From Streptococcus ferus DSM 20646 (GTDB taxonomy: Bacteria; Bacillota; Bacilli; Lactobacillales; Streptococcaceae), in NCBI RefSeq assembly GCF_000372425.1, contig NZ_AQVD01000001.1, forward strand, positions 465,595 through 529,594: a stretch of 64,000 nt of DNA. Reading direction: 5' to 3'. The notes beneath the pieces are model-generated. The model worked only from the letters and a program-made list of their open reading frames with translations. It searched no databases and had not been told where the DNA came from. Position numbers and translations under genes: made by a program. This document shows positions 17,097-26,139 of the stretch, piece by piece; the first letter of the stretch is position 1, and each line of letters starts with the position of its first letter.

Positions 17097-18815
17097 ATGG
17101 CTTATCAAGACAATTATCAAAAATGGGTAGACTTCAATCAGCTTCCAGATTATCTCCGTAAAGATTTGGAAGCCATGGACGAAAAAACGAAAGAAGATGC
17201 TTTCTATACTAACCTTGAATTTGGTACAGCAGGCATGCGAGGCTATATCGGTGCTGGAACAAACCGGATTAATATCTATGTCGTGCGTCAGGCTACCGAA
17301 GGCTTAGCTAAACTTATTGAGACAAAAGGGGATGAAGCCAAGAATCGTGGGGTCGCTATTGCTTATGATTCGCGCCACTTCTCTCCAGAGTTTGCACAAG
17401 ACTCAGCTCGTGTATTGGCAGAGCATGGTATAAAATCCTATGTCTTTGAAAGCCTGCGTCCTACGCCTGAGTTATCGTTTGCTGTAAGACATCTTAACGC
17501 ATTTGCTGGTATTATGGTGACAGCCAGCCATAATCCTGCTCCTTTTAATGGCTATAAAGTGTATGGGGAAGACGGCGGACAAATGCCTCCTGCCGATGCT
17601 GATGCCTTAACGGATTTTATTCGTGCCATTGACAATCCTTTTGCCATTGAAGTTGCTGATTTTGAAGCTGCTAAGTCAGAAGGACTGATTGAAATCATTG
17701 GAGAAGCTGTTGATGCCGAATACCTTAAAGAAGTTAAGGAAGTTAATATCAATCAAGATTTAATTGATAAATTTGGCAAGGACATGAAAATTGTCTATAC
17801 ACCATTGCATGGTACTGGCGAAATGCTTGCTAGACGTGCCCTTGCACAGGCTGGTTTCCAATCTGTTCAAGTGGTTGAAGCTCAAGCGAAAGCTGATCCT
17901 GATTTTTCAACGGTAAAATCACCTAACCCTGAAAGTCAGGCTGCCTTTGCTTTGGCTGAAGAATTGGGGCGTCAGGTTGATGCTGATGTTTTGGTGGCGA
18001 CCGACCCCGATGCTGACCGTCTAGGTGTTGAGATCCGTCAAGCTGATGGCTCTTATTGGAATTTATCTGGTAATCAGATCGGTGCCTTAATCGCAAAATA
18101 TATTTTAGAAGCCCATAAACAGGCCGGTACTCTTCCAGACAATGCTGCTTTGGCAAAATCAATCGTCTCAACTGAACTGGTAACCAAGATTGCTGAAAGC
18201 TACGGGGCGACGATGTTTAATGTTTTGACAGGTTTCAAGTTTATTGCTGAGAAGATTCAAGAATTTGAAGATACTGGCAATCATACCTACATGTTTGGTT
18301 TTGAAGAAAGTTTCGGCTATTTAATCAAACCCTTTGTTCGCGATAAAGATGCAATTCAGGCTGTTCTCATTGTTGCTGAAATTGCAGCTTACTACCGTTC
18401 ACGTGGTCTGACACTTGCTGATGGTATTGATGAAATCTTTAAAGAATATGGTTATTTCGCTGAAAAGACCGTTTCTGTAACGCTCTCAGGTGTTGACGGT
18501 GCTGCTGAAATCAAAAAAATTATGGACAAATTCCGTACTTCTGCTCCTGCAGACTTCAATGCCACACCTATTTCCCTAACTGAGGATTTCCTAGAACTGA
18601 CAGCCAAAGATAAAGATGGTCAGGTCACTACTTTGACGACTCCTCCAAGCAATGTCCTTAAGTATACTCTTGCTGATGACTCATGGATTGCGGTTCGCCC
18701 TTCTGGAACAGAACCAAAAATTAAGTTTTATATCGCGACTGTTGGGCAAACCTTAGAAGAAGCTGAAACAAAAATTGCTACGATTGAAAAGGAAATCAAC
18801 GACTTTGTTGGTTAA
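17097..18815 (+). CDS. pgm: phosphoglucomutase (alpha-D-phosphohexomutase family)
   Basis: Interconverts glucose-6-phosphate and glucose-1-phosphate for UDP-glucose, polysaccharide and teichoic-acid precursor synthesis. The 572-residue protein has the phosphoserine loop VTASHNPAPFNGYK (Ser144), the metal-binding DPDADRLG at about 301-308, the sugar-binding FGFEESFGY loop at about 399, and the phosphate-binding RPSGTEPKIKFY near residue 540. An AAAGGAG site precedes the ATG. It is followed by a bidirectional terminator. In S. mutans pgm likewise follows the coaBC-linked genes. Confidence 0.96.
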   Translation: MAYQDNYQKWVDFNQLPDYLRKDLEAMDEKTKEDAFYTNLEFGTAGMRGYIGAGTNRINIYVVRQATEGLAKLIETKGDEAKNRGVAIAYDSRHFSPEFAQDSARVLAEHGIKSYVFESLRPTPELSFAVRHLNAFAGIMVTASHNPAPFNGYKVYGEDGGQMPPADADALTDFIRAIDNPFAIEVADFEAAKSEGLIEIIGEAVDAEYLKEVKEVNINQDLIDKFGKDMKIVYTPLHGTGEMLARRALAQAGFQSVQVVEAQAKADPDFSTVKSPNPESQAAFALAEELGRQVDADVLVATDPDADRLGVEIRQADGSYWNLSGNQIGALIAKYILEAHKQAGTLPDNAALAKSIVSTELVTKIAESYGATMFNVLTGFKFIAEKIQEFEDTGNHTYMFGFEESFGYLIKPFVRDKDAIQAVLIVAEIAAYYRSRGLTLADGIDEIFKEYGYFAEKTVSVTLSGVDGAAEIKKIMDKFRTSAPADFNATPISLTEDFLELTAKDKDGQVTTLTTPPSNVLKYTLADDSWIAVRPSGTEPKIKFYIATVGQTLEEAETKIATIEKEINDFVG

Positions 18816-18819
18816 TCAA

Positions 18820-18849
18820 AAAGAACTGAGATCATCTCAGTTCTTTTTA
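18820..18849. terminator. bidirectional terminator between pgm and the Pmp23-like gene
   Basis: AAAGAACTGAG, loop ATCAT, CTCAGTTCTTTTT; A residues on one side and T residues on the other let it serve both convergent transcripts. Confidence 0.82.
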
Positions 18850-18860
18850 ATTGTTTTGTT

Positions 18861-19466
18861 TTACAGTCGACTGACCAATTTGATTAAACCTAAGTTAAAC
18901 TGGACTTGTTTCGCATAGTAGATGTTGCCGCCATCCTTATATAATTGACCGCCGCCATAGAAAAGAGCGACTGGATTATAATATTGGTAGGTTTCACCAC
19001 TGGTATTGCCTAAACTTGGAGCTACCACATTTTTGGAATACTTCTTAGCCAACGAGATGGTATTCTTACCACCATTTTTAGAAACATAGGCAATATAGTT
19101 TTTCCCAAAATTGTAGGCCTGTATAGCGGTCCAGACATCCGTCTTCTTTTCTCGAGCTTCCTGGAGATTCTCAGATAATACAGTTACGCCCTGTTTCACA
19201 CTTTCTCGGCTGTCTGTAATGGTGTTTTTGACTCCTGTCGAACTTTCGCTTGACTGCATGAGATCACTCTCCTGGCCTTTGGTTTCCGTGTAAATCATGG
19301 CAAGGACTAGGTCTTCATTGGTTTTATTATCATTTTCATCAAGAATTTCCTTAACCATGGTTCGATAGACAAGGACATTCTTCACGTTGTTATAGGTAAT
19401 GGCCAACTGATAACCAAGAACGATGAGTATGGCTAAGAGAACCAGTTTAATTAGTCTTTTTTTCAT
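18861..19466 (-). CDS. membrane-anchored lysozyme-like protein (Pmp23/CwlT type)
   Basis: A 201-residue protein with an N-terminal membrane anchor (about 5-24) and an extracellular lysozyme-like fold. The catalytic glutamate is probably in MIYTETKGQESDLMQSSES (about 58-76); downstream motifs are AIQAYNFGKNYI (about 115-126) and the aromatic-rich GETYQYYNPVALFYGGGQLY. This matches pneumococcal Pmp23, a peptidoglycan muralytic enzyme that influences cell shape and division. The neighbouring nucleoid-associated gene and glyA are in the same order in S. pneumoniae. It is last in the tdk-to-glyA operon, with 1 bp between it and the gene before. Confidence 0.83.
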   Translation of the reverse strand: MKKRLIKLVLLAILIVLGYQLAITYNNVKNVLVYRTMVKEILDENDNKTNEDLVLAMIYTETKGQESDLMQSSESSTGVKNTITDSRESVKQGVTVLSENLQEAREKKTDVWTAIQAYNFGKNYIAYVSKNGGKNTISLAKKYSKNVVAPSLGNTSGETYQYYNPVALFYGGGQLYKDGGNIYYAKQVQFNLGLIKLVSRL

Positions 19467-19467
19467 A

Positions 19468-20442
19468 TCACTTACTTTGTATGTCTTGAATATTTTTAAT
19501 CAAGATAGAATAGGTCCCGTCTTGATTTTGGATAAATTCTACCGACTCAGCATCTTGAAAAACACGAGTGGGAACCAACATTTCAATGCCATTTGACAAA
19601 GAGAGTTTTTGGTTCTCAAGTTTTTTGGTTTGGCGTGAATGGTCAATATCAGAAATGTTAATGGGCTCTGGAATGGTTTCTTTCACTTGGTCTACAAAAG
19701 ATAATCTAGCTGTCAGATTGGAATCAAAGAGTTGATCAGCCAGTTTTTCAGGAGACAGCTCTTCTTCTCCTTCCAAATGATCGTAGATAACGCTCTTCAT
19801 TTTCGATTGGAAGGTGAAGTCATCTTGGTTGAAGTTCTCCGCAATTTTTTGAGCGGTATGTTCCAGAGTTTTAATTGATTTTTTAACAGATTGCTCGGGC
19901 GTTACCTGCAAAAGATTCTCGGAAAAATAATTGGCAAAGGAGCCGTTATGCTTGATACGTTTTTCGATGAGATAATACTGTCTGCTTGTTAGATTAACAA
20001 CCAGGGCTTCATCTGGCGTTTGGGCTGCGCTGGGTAAATTATTCTGGGTGATTTGAATAGGACTTTCTTCCCCGATGATGTGTGCCAAATGTTCGCGTAA
20101 TGCGAGCCTAAGAAAAGCAAAATATGACACACCATCTTTGTCAAACTGAATGAAAATCAAATCGTTTGTTTTTTGATTTTCGCTGATAACAAAGGCTTCT
20201 CTCCAAAGTTTAGCAATGGTTTGTGAGGAGACTGCCAAATCATCCTCAATCTTTGCAAAGAAAGGGCTGTTGGCTTCAAAATAGCCCCGTTTCGCTTCCT
20301 CTGAAAAGACACGACTTAATTTTTTTCGAAAATAGTCATCTAATCTAGGGGTCAGCTCTATCGGCGAAGTAGCTAAATGAAGTTCTGTGTCGTCGGGCCG
20401 AAACTGATGAATAATAACTTGTTTAATATAAAAGTCCATCAT
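19468..20442 (-). CDS. nucleoid-associated protein (NdpA/YejK-like)
   Basis: A 324-residue protein of the 37-kDa nucleoid-associated family. The opening IKQVIIHQFRPDDTELHLAT with the SPIELTPRLDDYFRKKLSR stretch is characteristic, and the central part (IFIQFDKDGVSYFAFLRLAL) matches the family core. Function in Firmicutes is not established; the E. coli homologue binds the nucleoid. It sits between glyA and the Pmp23-like gene, with 1-bp gaps on both sides, so it is surely co-transcribed with them. Confidence 0.78.
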   Translation of the reverse strand: MMDFYIKQVIIHQFRPDDTELHLATSPIELTPRLDDYFRKKLSRVFSEEAKRGYFEANSPFFAKIEDDLAVSSQTIAKLWREAFVISENQKTNDLIFIQFDKDGVSYFAFLRLALREHLAHIIGEESPIQITQNNLPSAAQTPDEALVVNLTSRQYYLIEKRIKHNGSFANYFSENLLQVTPEQSVKKSIKTLEHTAQKIAENFNQDDFTFQSKMKSVIYDHLEGEEELSPEKLADQLFDSNLTARLSFVDQVKETIPEPINISDIDHSRQTKKLENQKLSLSNGIEMLVPTRVFQDAESVEFIQNQDGTYSILIKNIQDIQSK

Positions 20443-20443
20443 T

Positions 20444-21703
20444 TTAGAGGTTCTCGTATAGCGGATAAGCCTCGGTCAGCTCTTTAACTTCTTGACGGAC
20501 CTGGTCTAAAACGTCTTCGTTCTCGATGTTTTCAAGCGTCTTAACAATCAGTTCAGCGACTTTGCGACATTCCGCAACACCAAATCCACGTGCCGTAACT
20601 GCTGCTGTTCCAATTCGAATACCTGATGTTTTGAAGGGAGATAGTTGCTCAAATGGGATAGAGTTCTTGTTCAAGGTAATATTGACCTCATCAAGAACAG
20701 TTTGGGCTATTTTTCCATTTTCAACCACTTGAGTGACATCAACTAAGAAAACATGATTGTCTGTTCCGCCTGAAATAACACGGAAATGATCGTGCTGGTT
20801 AAAGACTTCGGCCATTGCTTGACAGTTTTTAATGATATCTTGGGCATAAGTCTTCCATGATGGGTCGAGATTTTCCTTAAACCCAATTGCTTTAGCAGCA
20901 ATGACGTGCTCCAAAGGTCCGCCTTGCAATCCTGGAAAGACTGCAGAATTGATTTTTTTAGCAAGATCATCATCGTTGGTTAACACCAGTCCACCACGTG
21001 GGCCGCGGAGTGTCTTATGAGTTGTTGTTGTCGTGATATCAGCATAAGGGACTGGGCTTGGGTGTTCACCGGCAGCTACTAGGCCTGCGATATGAGCCAT
21101 ATCAACCATTAGTTTCGCTCCGACAGCATCAGCAATCTCACGGAATTTAGCAAAATCAATGATACGTGAATAAGCAGATGCACCAGCAACAATCAACTTG
21201 GGCTGCACTTCTTTAGCTTGTTCTAAAATTTGATCATAATCTAGCAATTCTGTCTCTGGATCAACATTATAGGCAACGAAGTTATAGGTTTTCCCTGAAA
21301 AGCTAACGGAGGCACCGTGTGTCAAATGACCGCCCGCAGCTAAGTCTAATCCCATAACAGTATCGCCTGGTTCGATTAAAGCCATATAGGCCGCTGCGTT
21401 GGCTTGACTGCCTGAATGCGGCTGAACATTGGCATGCTTAGCTCCAAAAAGTTCTTTAGCGCGTTCAATCGCCAATGTTTCGATGACATCAACACATTCT
21501 GTGCCGCCGTAATAACGTTTCCCTGGGTAGCCTTCTGCATATTTATTGGTTAAAATAGTGCCTTGGGCAGCCATAATCGCTTTGGAAACGGTGTTTTCTG
21601 AGGCGATTAGCTCAATATTGTTCTGCTGACGTTTTTCTTCGGCCTCGATAGCTTCCCAAACATCCGTATCATACTGCTTAAAATTTTCTTTATCAAAAAT
21701 CAT
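20444..21703 (-). CDS. glyA: serine hydroxymethyltransferase
   Basis: PLP enzyme converting serine and tetrahydrofolate to glycine and 5,10-methylene-tetrahydrofolate, the main one-carbon source. The 419-residue protein has [14 protein letters not shown], the substrate loop [14 protein letters not shown] (about 54-67), [12 protein letters not shown] (about 201-212) and the PLP lysine in [15 protein letters not shown] (Lys230). The length is normal. It lies in the tdk-prfA-prmC-tsaC-glyA operon, 14 bp after tsaC. With fhs, folC and the fol genes in this window it covers much of folate one-carbon metabolism. Confidence 0.97.
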   Translation of the reverse strand: MIFDKENFKQYDTDVWEAIEAEEKRQQNNIELIASENTVSKAIMAAQGTILTNKYAEGYPGKRYYGGTECVDVIETLAIERAKELFGAKHANVQPHSGSQANAAAYMALIEPGDTVMGLDLAAGGHLTHGASVSFSGKTYNFVAYNVDPETELLDYDQILEQAKEVQPKLIVAGASAYSRIIDFAKFREIADAVGAKLMVDMAHIAGLVAAGEHPSPVPYADITTTTTHKTLRGPRGGLVLTNDDDLAKKINSAVFPGLQGGPLEHVIAAKAIGFKENLDPSWKTYAQDIIKNCQAMAEVFNQHDHFRVISGGTDNHVFLVDVTQVVENGKIAQTVLDEVNITLNKNSIPFEQLSPFKTSGIRIGTAAVTARGFGVAECRKVAELIVKTLENIENEDVLDQVRQEVKELTEAYPLYENL

Positions 21704-21717
21704 GCTTATTGCTCCTT

Positions 21718-22305
21718 TTAAAATCTTATCTCTTTTATTTTATCAAGAATTTGCTCTTTTGTGACAATACCTTGTCTTAATATTTTAGCACGGTCACCTG
21801 AGATATCTAGAATTGTTGAATCCACTCCTTGGATAGCCATATCATCTTCAATCCCTGGAATTTCAGGGAAATAGGTTTTTATTTGGTGGAAATACTGGCC
21901 GCTTTTTTGACCGGAAATATTGGCAGACGGTCCAATTAAAGGGCCAAAACGTTTAATATAATCAAGTGTTTTGGCATGCTTGGGAATCCGAAAACCGACA
22001 GTATTCTTGCCAGAATTAATCCATAAAGGGACTTGGTCATTGGCCTGAAGAATTAAAGTGAGCGGACCTGGAAGAAAAGCGTCCACCAGATCTGCTAGGT
22101 AGGTCGGAGGGTTCTTTGAAAATCGTAAAATATCTTGAAGGGAAGCCACATTCAGATTCATGGCTTTTTCTTGAGGACGGTGTTTGAGCTGGTAGACTGC
22201 TTCGACGGCTTTCTTATCAAGGGCTTTGGCAAATAAGCCATAAACCGTTTCTGTTGGCAGAATTACGGCCTGACCTTGCCCCAGTGCATGAGCCAATTTA
22301 TCCAT
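21718..22305 (-). CDS. tsaC: threonylcarbamoyl-AMP synthase (Sua5/YwlC/TsaC)
   Basis: Makes threonylcarbamoyl-AMP from threonine, bicarbonate and ATP for the t6A modification of tRNAs that read ANN codons. The 195-residue YrdC domain shows [16 protein letters not shown] (about 18-33), the basic [13 protein letters not shown] (about 42-54) and [12 protein letters not shown] (about 137-148). The C-terminal Sua5 domain is absent, so this is the short form. The ATG at 22305 was chosen because it overlaps the prmC stop by 8 bp (ATGGATAA), which is the tight coupling seen across this operon. Confidence 0.93.
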   Translation of the reverse strand: MDKLAHALGQGQAVILPTETVYGLFAKALDKKAVEAVYQLKHRPQEKAMNLNVASLQDILRFSKNPPTYLADLVDAFLPGPLTLILQANDQVPLWINSGKNTVGFRIPKHAKTLDYIKRFGPLIGPSANISGQKSGQYFHQIKTYFPEIPGIEDDMAIQGVDSTILDISGDRAKILRQGIVTKEQILDKIKEIRF

Positions 22306-23128
22306 AATCAACGACCACCATTCTCTCTTTATCAAAACTATCTTTTAATACTCGAACCCTTCGATTGGGAAAGGCTTGCTCAAAAAGTTGTTTAAGGACC
22401 TCTCCCTGCTTGTAGCCTATCTCCAGATAGAGTTTACCTCCTTCTGTCAAATAGGAATTAGCCGATTGGGCTATGTGTCTGTAGATGGCAAATCCATCCT
22501 CATCTGCAAAAAGGGCTAGATGAGGTTCGTGTCGGAAGACATTCTGATCAACCTCATCCTTATCTTTATAAGAAATATAGGGAGGGTTAGAGACAATAAT
22601 ATCAAACTTTCCTGAAATATTCCTAAAAAGATCCGATTGAATCAAATTGAGCTGGACCTGATTTTTTTCGGCATTTTCCCTAGCAAGCTCTAAAGCGTCA
22701 CGGGAAATGTCACTGGCTGTCAGCCGCCAATTTTTTTTGACCTTTGCCAGAGCCAACGCAATGGCGCCGCTTCCTGTTCCAATATCAAGGACATCTAGCT
22801 TCTCGTCGGTATTTTCTTCAATGATTAGCTGAACCAACTCTTCCGTTTCCGGCCTGGGAATGAGAACTCTGTCATCTACTTTAAGCACCAACTCCCTAAA
22901 ATAGGCTGTTTTAGCAATGTATTGGGCTGGTGTATGTGTTTTTAGCTGCTCTGCAATCTCTATCAGTAAGCGGTTGTCAGCAGCTTCCACTTCTTTGGAG
23001 AGATTAAGCACCAAATCGGTCTGATTCCATCCTTTGAGTTCCTTGAAAGCATAAAGAAGGCTCTCTTTGTCTTCGCCAAAAGGGCTTAATTCCTGTTCAA
23101 GCTGATGGATAATCTGTCCGTAATTCAT
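22298..23128 (-). CDS. prmC: peptide chain release factor N5-glutamine methyltransferase
   Basis: Methylates the glutamine of the GGQ motif in release factors RF1 and RF2. The 276-residue protein has the family N-terminal helical domain ending in TPAQYIAKTAYFRELVL, the RPETEELV motif (about 93-100), the SAM-binding DIGTGSGAIALALA (about 117-130) and the catalytic NPPY in VSNPPYIS (about 180). It starts at the prfA stop (TAATG, 1-bp overlap), directly downstream of the gene for its substrate RF1. Confidence 0.96.
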   Translation of the reverse strand: MNYGQIIHQLEQELSPFGEDKESLLYAFKELKGWNQTDLVLNLSKEVEAADNRLLIEIAEQLKTHTPAQYIAKTAYFRELVLKVDDRVLIPRPETEELVQLIIEENTDEKLDVLDIGTGSGAIALALAKVKKNWRLTASDISRDALELARENAEKNQVQLNLIQSDLFRNISGKFDIIVSNPPYISYKDKDEVDQNVFRHEPHLALFADEDGFAIYRHIAQSANSYLTEGGKLYLEIGYKQGEVLKQLFEQAFPNRRVRVLKDSFDKERMVVVDYG

Positions 23129-24207
23129 TACTTGTTCAGCTCTTCTAATTTTTGTGTTTGATCATAGAGTACTAAGGCATCAATCACTTCGTCTAATTTA
23201 CCTGACAGAATGCTGTCCAACTTTTGCAGGGTTAGACCGATACGGTGATCGGTAACACGATTCTGAGGAAAATTATAGGTTCTGATGCGTTCGGAACGAT
23301 CGCCTGTTCCGATGGTTGATTTACGCTCAGCATCTTGCTCGTCTTGCGCGATTTGAGCAAAATGGTCTGCGACTCGGGCTCGAATTATCTTCAGGGCCTT
23401 GTCTCGGTTTTTTTGCTGCGTTCTTTCTTCCTGCATCTCAACTTTGATATTGGTTGGGATATGGACCATTCTGACGGCTGTAGCGACCTTGTTGACATTT
23501 TGCCCGCCAGCACCAGAAGCGTGGTAGATATCGACCCGCAGATCTTTAGGATCAATATCATACTCGACTTCTTCAACTTCTGGCATAATCAAAACGGTTG
23601 CTGTCGAGGTGTGAACACGGCCTTGACTTTCGGTAACAGGTACACGCTGGACTCGATGTGCACCGGATTCATATTTCAGTTTCGAGTAAACTGATTGACC
23701 AGACACCATAGCCACTACTTCTTTGATGCCACCGACACCATTATAAGAAGCTTCCATCACTTCAAAGCGCCAGCCTTGGTTTTCTGCATACTTTTGGTAC
23801 ATGGCTAATAAATCACCAGCAAAGAGAGCAGCTTCATCTCCTCCGGCAGCACCTCTGATTTCAAGAATGATGTTCTTATCATCATTGGGATCTTTTGGAA
23901 GCAGAAGAATTTTAAGTTTTTCTTCGTAGTCTTCCTTGGCTGCTTTAGAGTCTTTCAGTTCTTCTTTAGCCATCTCTTCTAATTCGGCGTCTCCAGAGGC
24001 ATCTTTAATCATCTCTTCGGCATCTGAAATGTTTTGAATGATTTGTTTGTATTCGCGGTAAACAGTAACAGTTTCTCTGGTTGAAGCCTCTTCGCGAGAC
24101 AAATCCATAAAGCGTTTTGTATCGCTGACCACTTCTGGGTCACTCAATAATTCGCCGAGTTCTTCGTAGCGATCTTCGACCGCCTGTAATTGATCGTAAA
24201 TATTCAT
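23128..24207 (-). CDS. prfA: peptide chain release factor 1
   Basis: Recognises UAA and UAG stop codons and triggers peptide release. The 359-residue protein has the codon-recognition PVT loop region (in [20 protein letters not shown], about 186-205) and the universally conserved GGQ in [18 protein letters not shown] (about 229-246). It overlaps the tdk stop by 4 bp (ATGA) and the prmC start by 1 bp. The modifying enzyme PrmC is encoded next, an arrangement found throughout Firmicutes. Confidence 0.97.
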   Translation of the reverse strand: MNIYDQLQAVEDRYEELGELLSDPEVVSDTKRFMDLSREEASTRETVTVYREYKQIIQNISDAEEMIKDASGDAELEEMAKEELKDSKAAKEDYEEKLKILLLPKDPNDDKNIILEIRGAAGGDEAALFAGDLLAMYQKYAENQGWRFEVMEASYNGVGGIKEVVAMVSGQSVYSKLKYESGAHRVQRVPVTESQGRVHTSTATVLIMPEVEEVEYDIDPKDLRVDIYHASGAGGQNVNKVATAVRMVHIPTNIKVEMQEERTQQKNRDKALKIIRARVADHFAQIAQDEQDAERKSTIGTGDRSERIRTYNFPQNRVTDHRIGLTLQKLDSILSGKLDEVIDALVLYDQTQKLEELNK

Positions 24208-24797
24208 TTTGCTTTTTCAACCTCGTTTGTTATGTCAGGATGGAAATAGTGTTTGCGGCAGACTGGGATATAAGTCTCGTTACCGCCGATTTGAATCTGA
24301 TCGCCTTCATAAACAGGCTGCCCGTCTTTGGTTCTTAAAACCATCGTAGCCTTCTTTGAACAGTATTGACAAATCGTTTTAATTTCATCAATCTTATCAG
24401 CTAAGAGCAGTAAATATTTCGAACCTTCAAACAGTTCGTTTTGGAAATCATTTTTCAGACCAAATGCCATCACAGGAACATTCAAGTCGTCAACTACTTT
24501 GGCCAAATCGTAAACATTTTTTTTACTTAAAAATTGACATTCATCAATCAAAATACAGTAAGGTTTTTCCTTAAGCTGCTCAATATATGCAAAGATATCG
24601 GTCTCATCAGAAATGGGAATGGCTTCTCTTCTCATGCCGATTCGACTAGAGACAACCCCAAAGGTGTCGCGATTATCTAAGGCGCTGGTCATGATAACAA
24701 CCGGCTTATTTTGTTCTTCATAATTATGGGCAACCTTTAAAATTTCAATCGTTTTCCCAGAATTCATCGTGCCATACTTGTAGTATAACTGTGCCAA
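24204..24797 (-). CDS. tdk: thymidine kinase
   Basis: Salvage kinase phosphorylating thymidine to dTMP. The 197-residue type II enzyme has the P-loop [13 protein letters not shown] (about 9-21), the metal-binding [11 protein letters not shown] (about 81-91) and zinc-ligand cysteines in ICQYCSKKA (about 142-150) plus PVCRKHY near the end. Translation starts at TTG (24797), with GGAG about 11 bp upstream. It heads a seven-gene operon: tdk, prfA, prmC, tsaC, glyA, ndpA-like and pmp23-like. Confidence 0.96.
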   Translation of the reverse strand: MAQLYYKYGTMNSGKTIEILKVAHNYEEQNKPVVIMTSALDNRDTFGVVSSRIGMRREAIPISDETDIFAYIEQLKEKPYCILIDECQFLSKKNVYDLAKVVDDLNVPVMAFGLKNDFQNELFEGSKYLLLLADKIDEIKTICQYCSKKATMVLRTKDGQPVYEGDQIQIGGNETYIPVCRKHYFHPDITNEVEKAK

Positions 24798-24832
24798 TTT
24801 CGTTTTTCTCCATCCGTTTCATTATCTTTTCT

Positions 24833-24841
24833 ATTTTACCA
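24833..24841 (-). promoter_or_regulatory. extended -10 promoter of the tdk-glyA operon
   Basis: Minus strand TGGTAAAAT, 36 bp upstream of the tdk TTG. No other clear promoter was seen within the operon. Confidence 0.6.
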
Positions 24842-24900
24842 TAAAAGCAGGCATGTGGCATAGACTTCTCTTCTAAAACGTTTCCAGAAACAGCTATTTA

Positions 24901-24909
24901 TGCTAAAAT
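24901..24909 (+). promoter_or_regulatory. extended -10 promoter of the tautomerase/apbE transcript
   Basis: TGCTAAAAT, about 32 bp before the tautomerase ATG and divergent from the tdk promoter. Confidence 0.6.
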
Positions 24910-24940
24910 AAAAACATCTTAAAGAATAGAGGAACTGCTT

Positions 24941-25126
24941 ATGCCATTTGTTAAAATCGATCTTTTTGAAGGACGTTCTGAGGAGCAAAAAATAGAGTTG
25001 GCTCGTGAGGTCACTGAAGTCGTTTCACGTATCGCTAAGGCCCCTAAAGAGGCTATTCATGTTTTTATCAATGATATGCCTGAAGGAACCTACTACCCTC
25101 ACGGCGAGCTGAAAAAGAAGCCTTGA
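24941..25126 (+). CDS. 4-oxalocrotonate tautomerase family protein
   Basis: A 61-residue tautomerase subunit with the catalytic N-terminal proline (MPFVKIDLFEGRS, Pro2 after Met removal). It also carries the conserved basic residue region around REVTEVVSRI (about 24-33) and the ending KEAIHVFINDMPEGTYY. Such small proteins form hexamers that interconvert keto and enol forms; the natural substrate in streptococci is unknown. A GAGG site precedes the ATG. It is followed 39 bp later by apbE on the same strand. Confidence 0.88.
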   Translation: MPFVKIDLFEGRSEEQKIELAREVTEVVSRIAKAPKEAIHVFINDMPEGTYYPHGELKKKP

Positions 25127-25165
25127 GTCGGCGGCTGGCCGACTGTTTTTAGGAGGTGACTGCTC

Positions 25166-26104
25166 TTGTTGGCACAAAAACAAGTTCATCTAATGGGAAC
25201 GATTATCGATATTTTAGTTGAGGCAGATAGTCATCCTGATTTGTTGGCAGAGGAGGCTTGTCGTTTATTGGATATCTATAATAAACGGTTCAGTGCTAAT
25301 GATACTGATTCAGAACTGATGGCAATCAATCATGCCGCCGGAAAAAGGCCTGTCGAGGTAGACAAGGACTTATTTGAATTGATTAAAATTGGAAAAAGGC
25401 ATAGTCTGGCTGATACCAGTAATCTCAACATCGCAATCGGTCCTCTTGTACAAACTTGGAGGATTGGTTTTAGCGATGCCAAGCTGCCTGACCCAGCTGC
25501 CATCAAAGAAAAACAAGGTTTGATTCAGCCCGAAAAAATTGTGCTGGAGGATGGTCAGCAGACGGTTTTTTTAGCCCAAGAGGGGATGAAAATTGATTTG
25601 GGAGCCTTGGCTAAGGGCTTCATCGCTGATAAAATCATGAGCTATCTAAAAGAACACGGTGCTCGTTCTGCTCTGATCAATTTAGGGGGAAATGTTTTGG
25701 TTTACGGGCCAAATCAAAAACGCCCCGATAAACTTTGGTATATCGGAATTCAGAATCCTCAAAAAGCAAGAAATCAAAACTTGGGTCTGATCAAGATTGC
25801 CGACCAGTCGGTCGTTACATCAGGGATATACGAACGTCACATGGTTGTTGATGGCACCGATTATCACCATATTTTTGATAGTAATACCGGCTACCCCATT
25901 GAAACAGAGATGGCGAGCTTAACCATTGTATCTGATTTATCACTTGATGGAGAGATTTGGACTAGCCGCCTTTTCGGACTGCCTTTATCTGATGCTGTTG
26001 CCGTTATTGATCAACTGCCACATATTGAAGGGATTATTGTCACTAAAGACAATCGATTTTTTGTATCAAAAGGTTTGAAAACGCGATTCATTCCTTTATT
26101 TTAA
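25166..26104 (+). CDS. apbE: FAD:protein FMN transferase (ApbE family)
   Basis: Transfers FMN from FAD to Thr/Ser of target flavoproteins such as RNF/NQR subunits or extracellular electron-transfer proteins. The 312-residue protein has the ApbE start HLMGTIIDILVEADSHPD, LNIAIGPLVQTWRIG (about 92-106), DLGALAKGFIADKIMSYL (about 150-167) and INLGGNVLVYG (about 175-185), followed by HHIFDSNTGYP (about 233-243). Translation starts at TTG (25166), 6 bp after a full AGGAGGTGA site. No signal peptide or lipobox is visible, so it acts inside the cell or by another route. No target flavoprotein gene is adjacent. Confidence 0.9.
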   Translation: MLAQKQVHLMGTIIDILVEADSHPDLLAEEACRLLDIYNKRFSANDTDSELMAINHAAGKRPVEVDKDLFELIKIGKRHSLADTSNLNIAIGPLVQTWRIGFSDAKLPDPAAIKEKQGLIQPEKIVLEDGQQTVFLAQEGMKIDLGALAKGFIADKIMSYLKEHGARSALINLGGNVLVYGPNQKRPDKLWYIGIQNPQKARNQNLGLIKIADQSVVTSGIYERHMVVDGTDYHHIFDSNTGYPIETEMASLTIVSDLSLDGEIWTSRLFGLPLSDAVAVIDQLPHIEGIIVTKDNRFFVSKGLKTRFIPLF

Positions 26105-26139
26105 ACTAAAAACACTCTGATAAACAGAGTGTTTTTAGT
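26105..26139. terminator. bidirectional terminator between apbE and pbuX
   Basis: A perfect 15-bp stem ACTAAAAACACTCTG / CAGAGTGTTTTTAGT with loop ATAAA serves both convergent genes. The pbuX stop codon lies inside the stem. Confidence 0.9.

Noticed and set aside
24868..24886. Catabolite (cre) site between tdk and the tautomerase gene
   Set aside because: AAAACGTTTCCA matches half of the consensus but both orientations have two mismatches in fixed positions.
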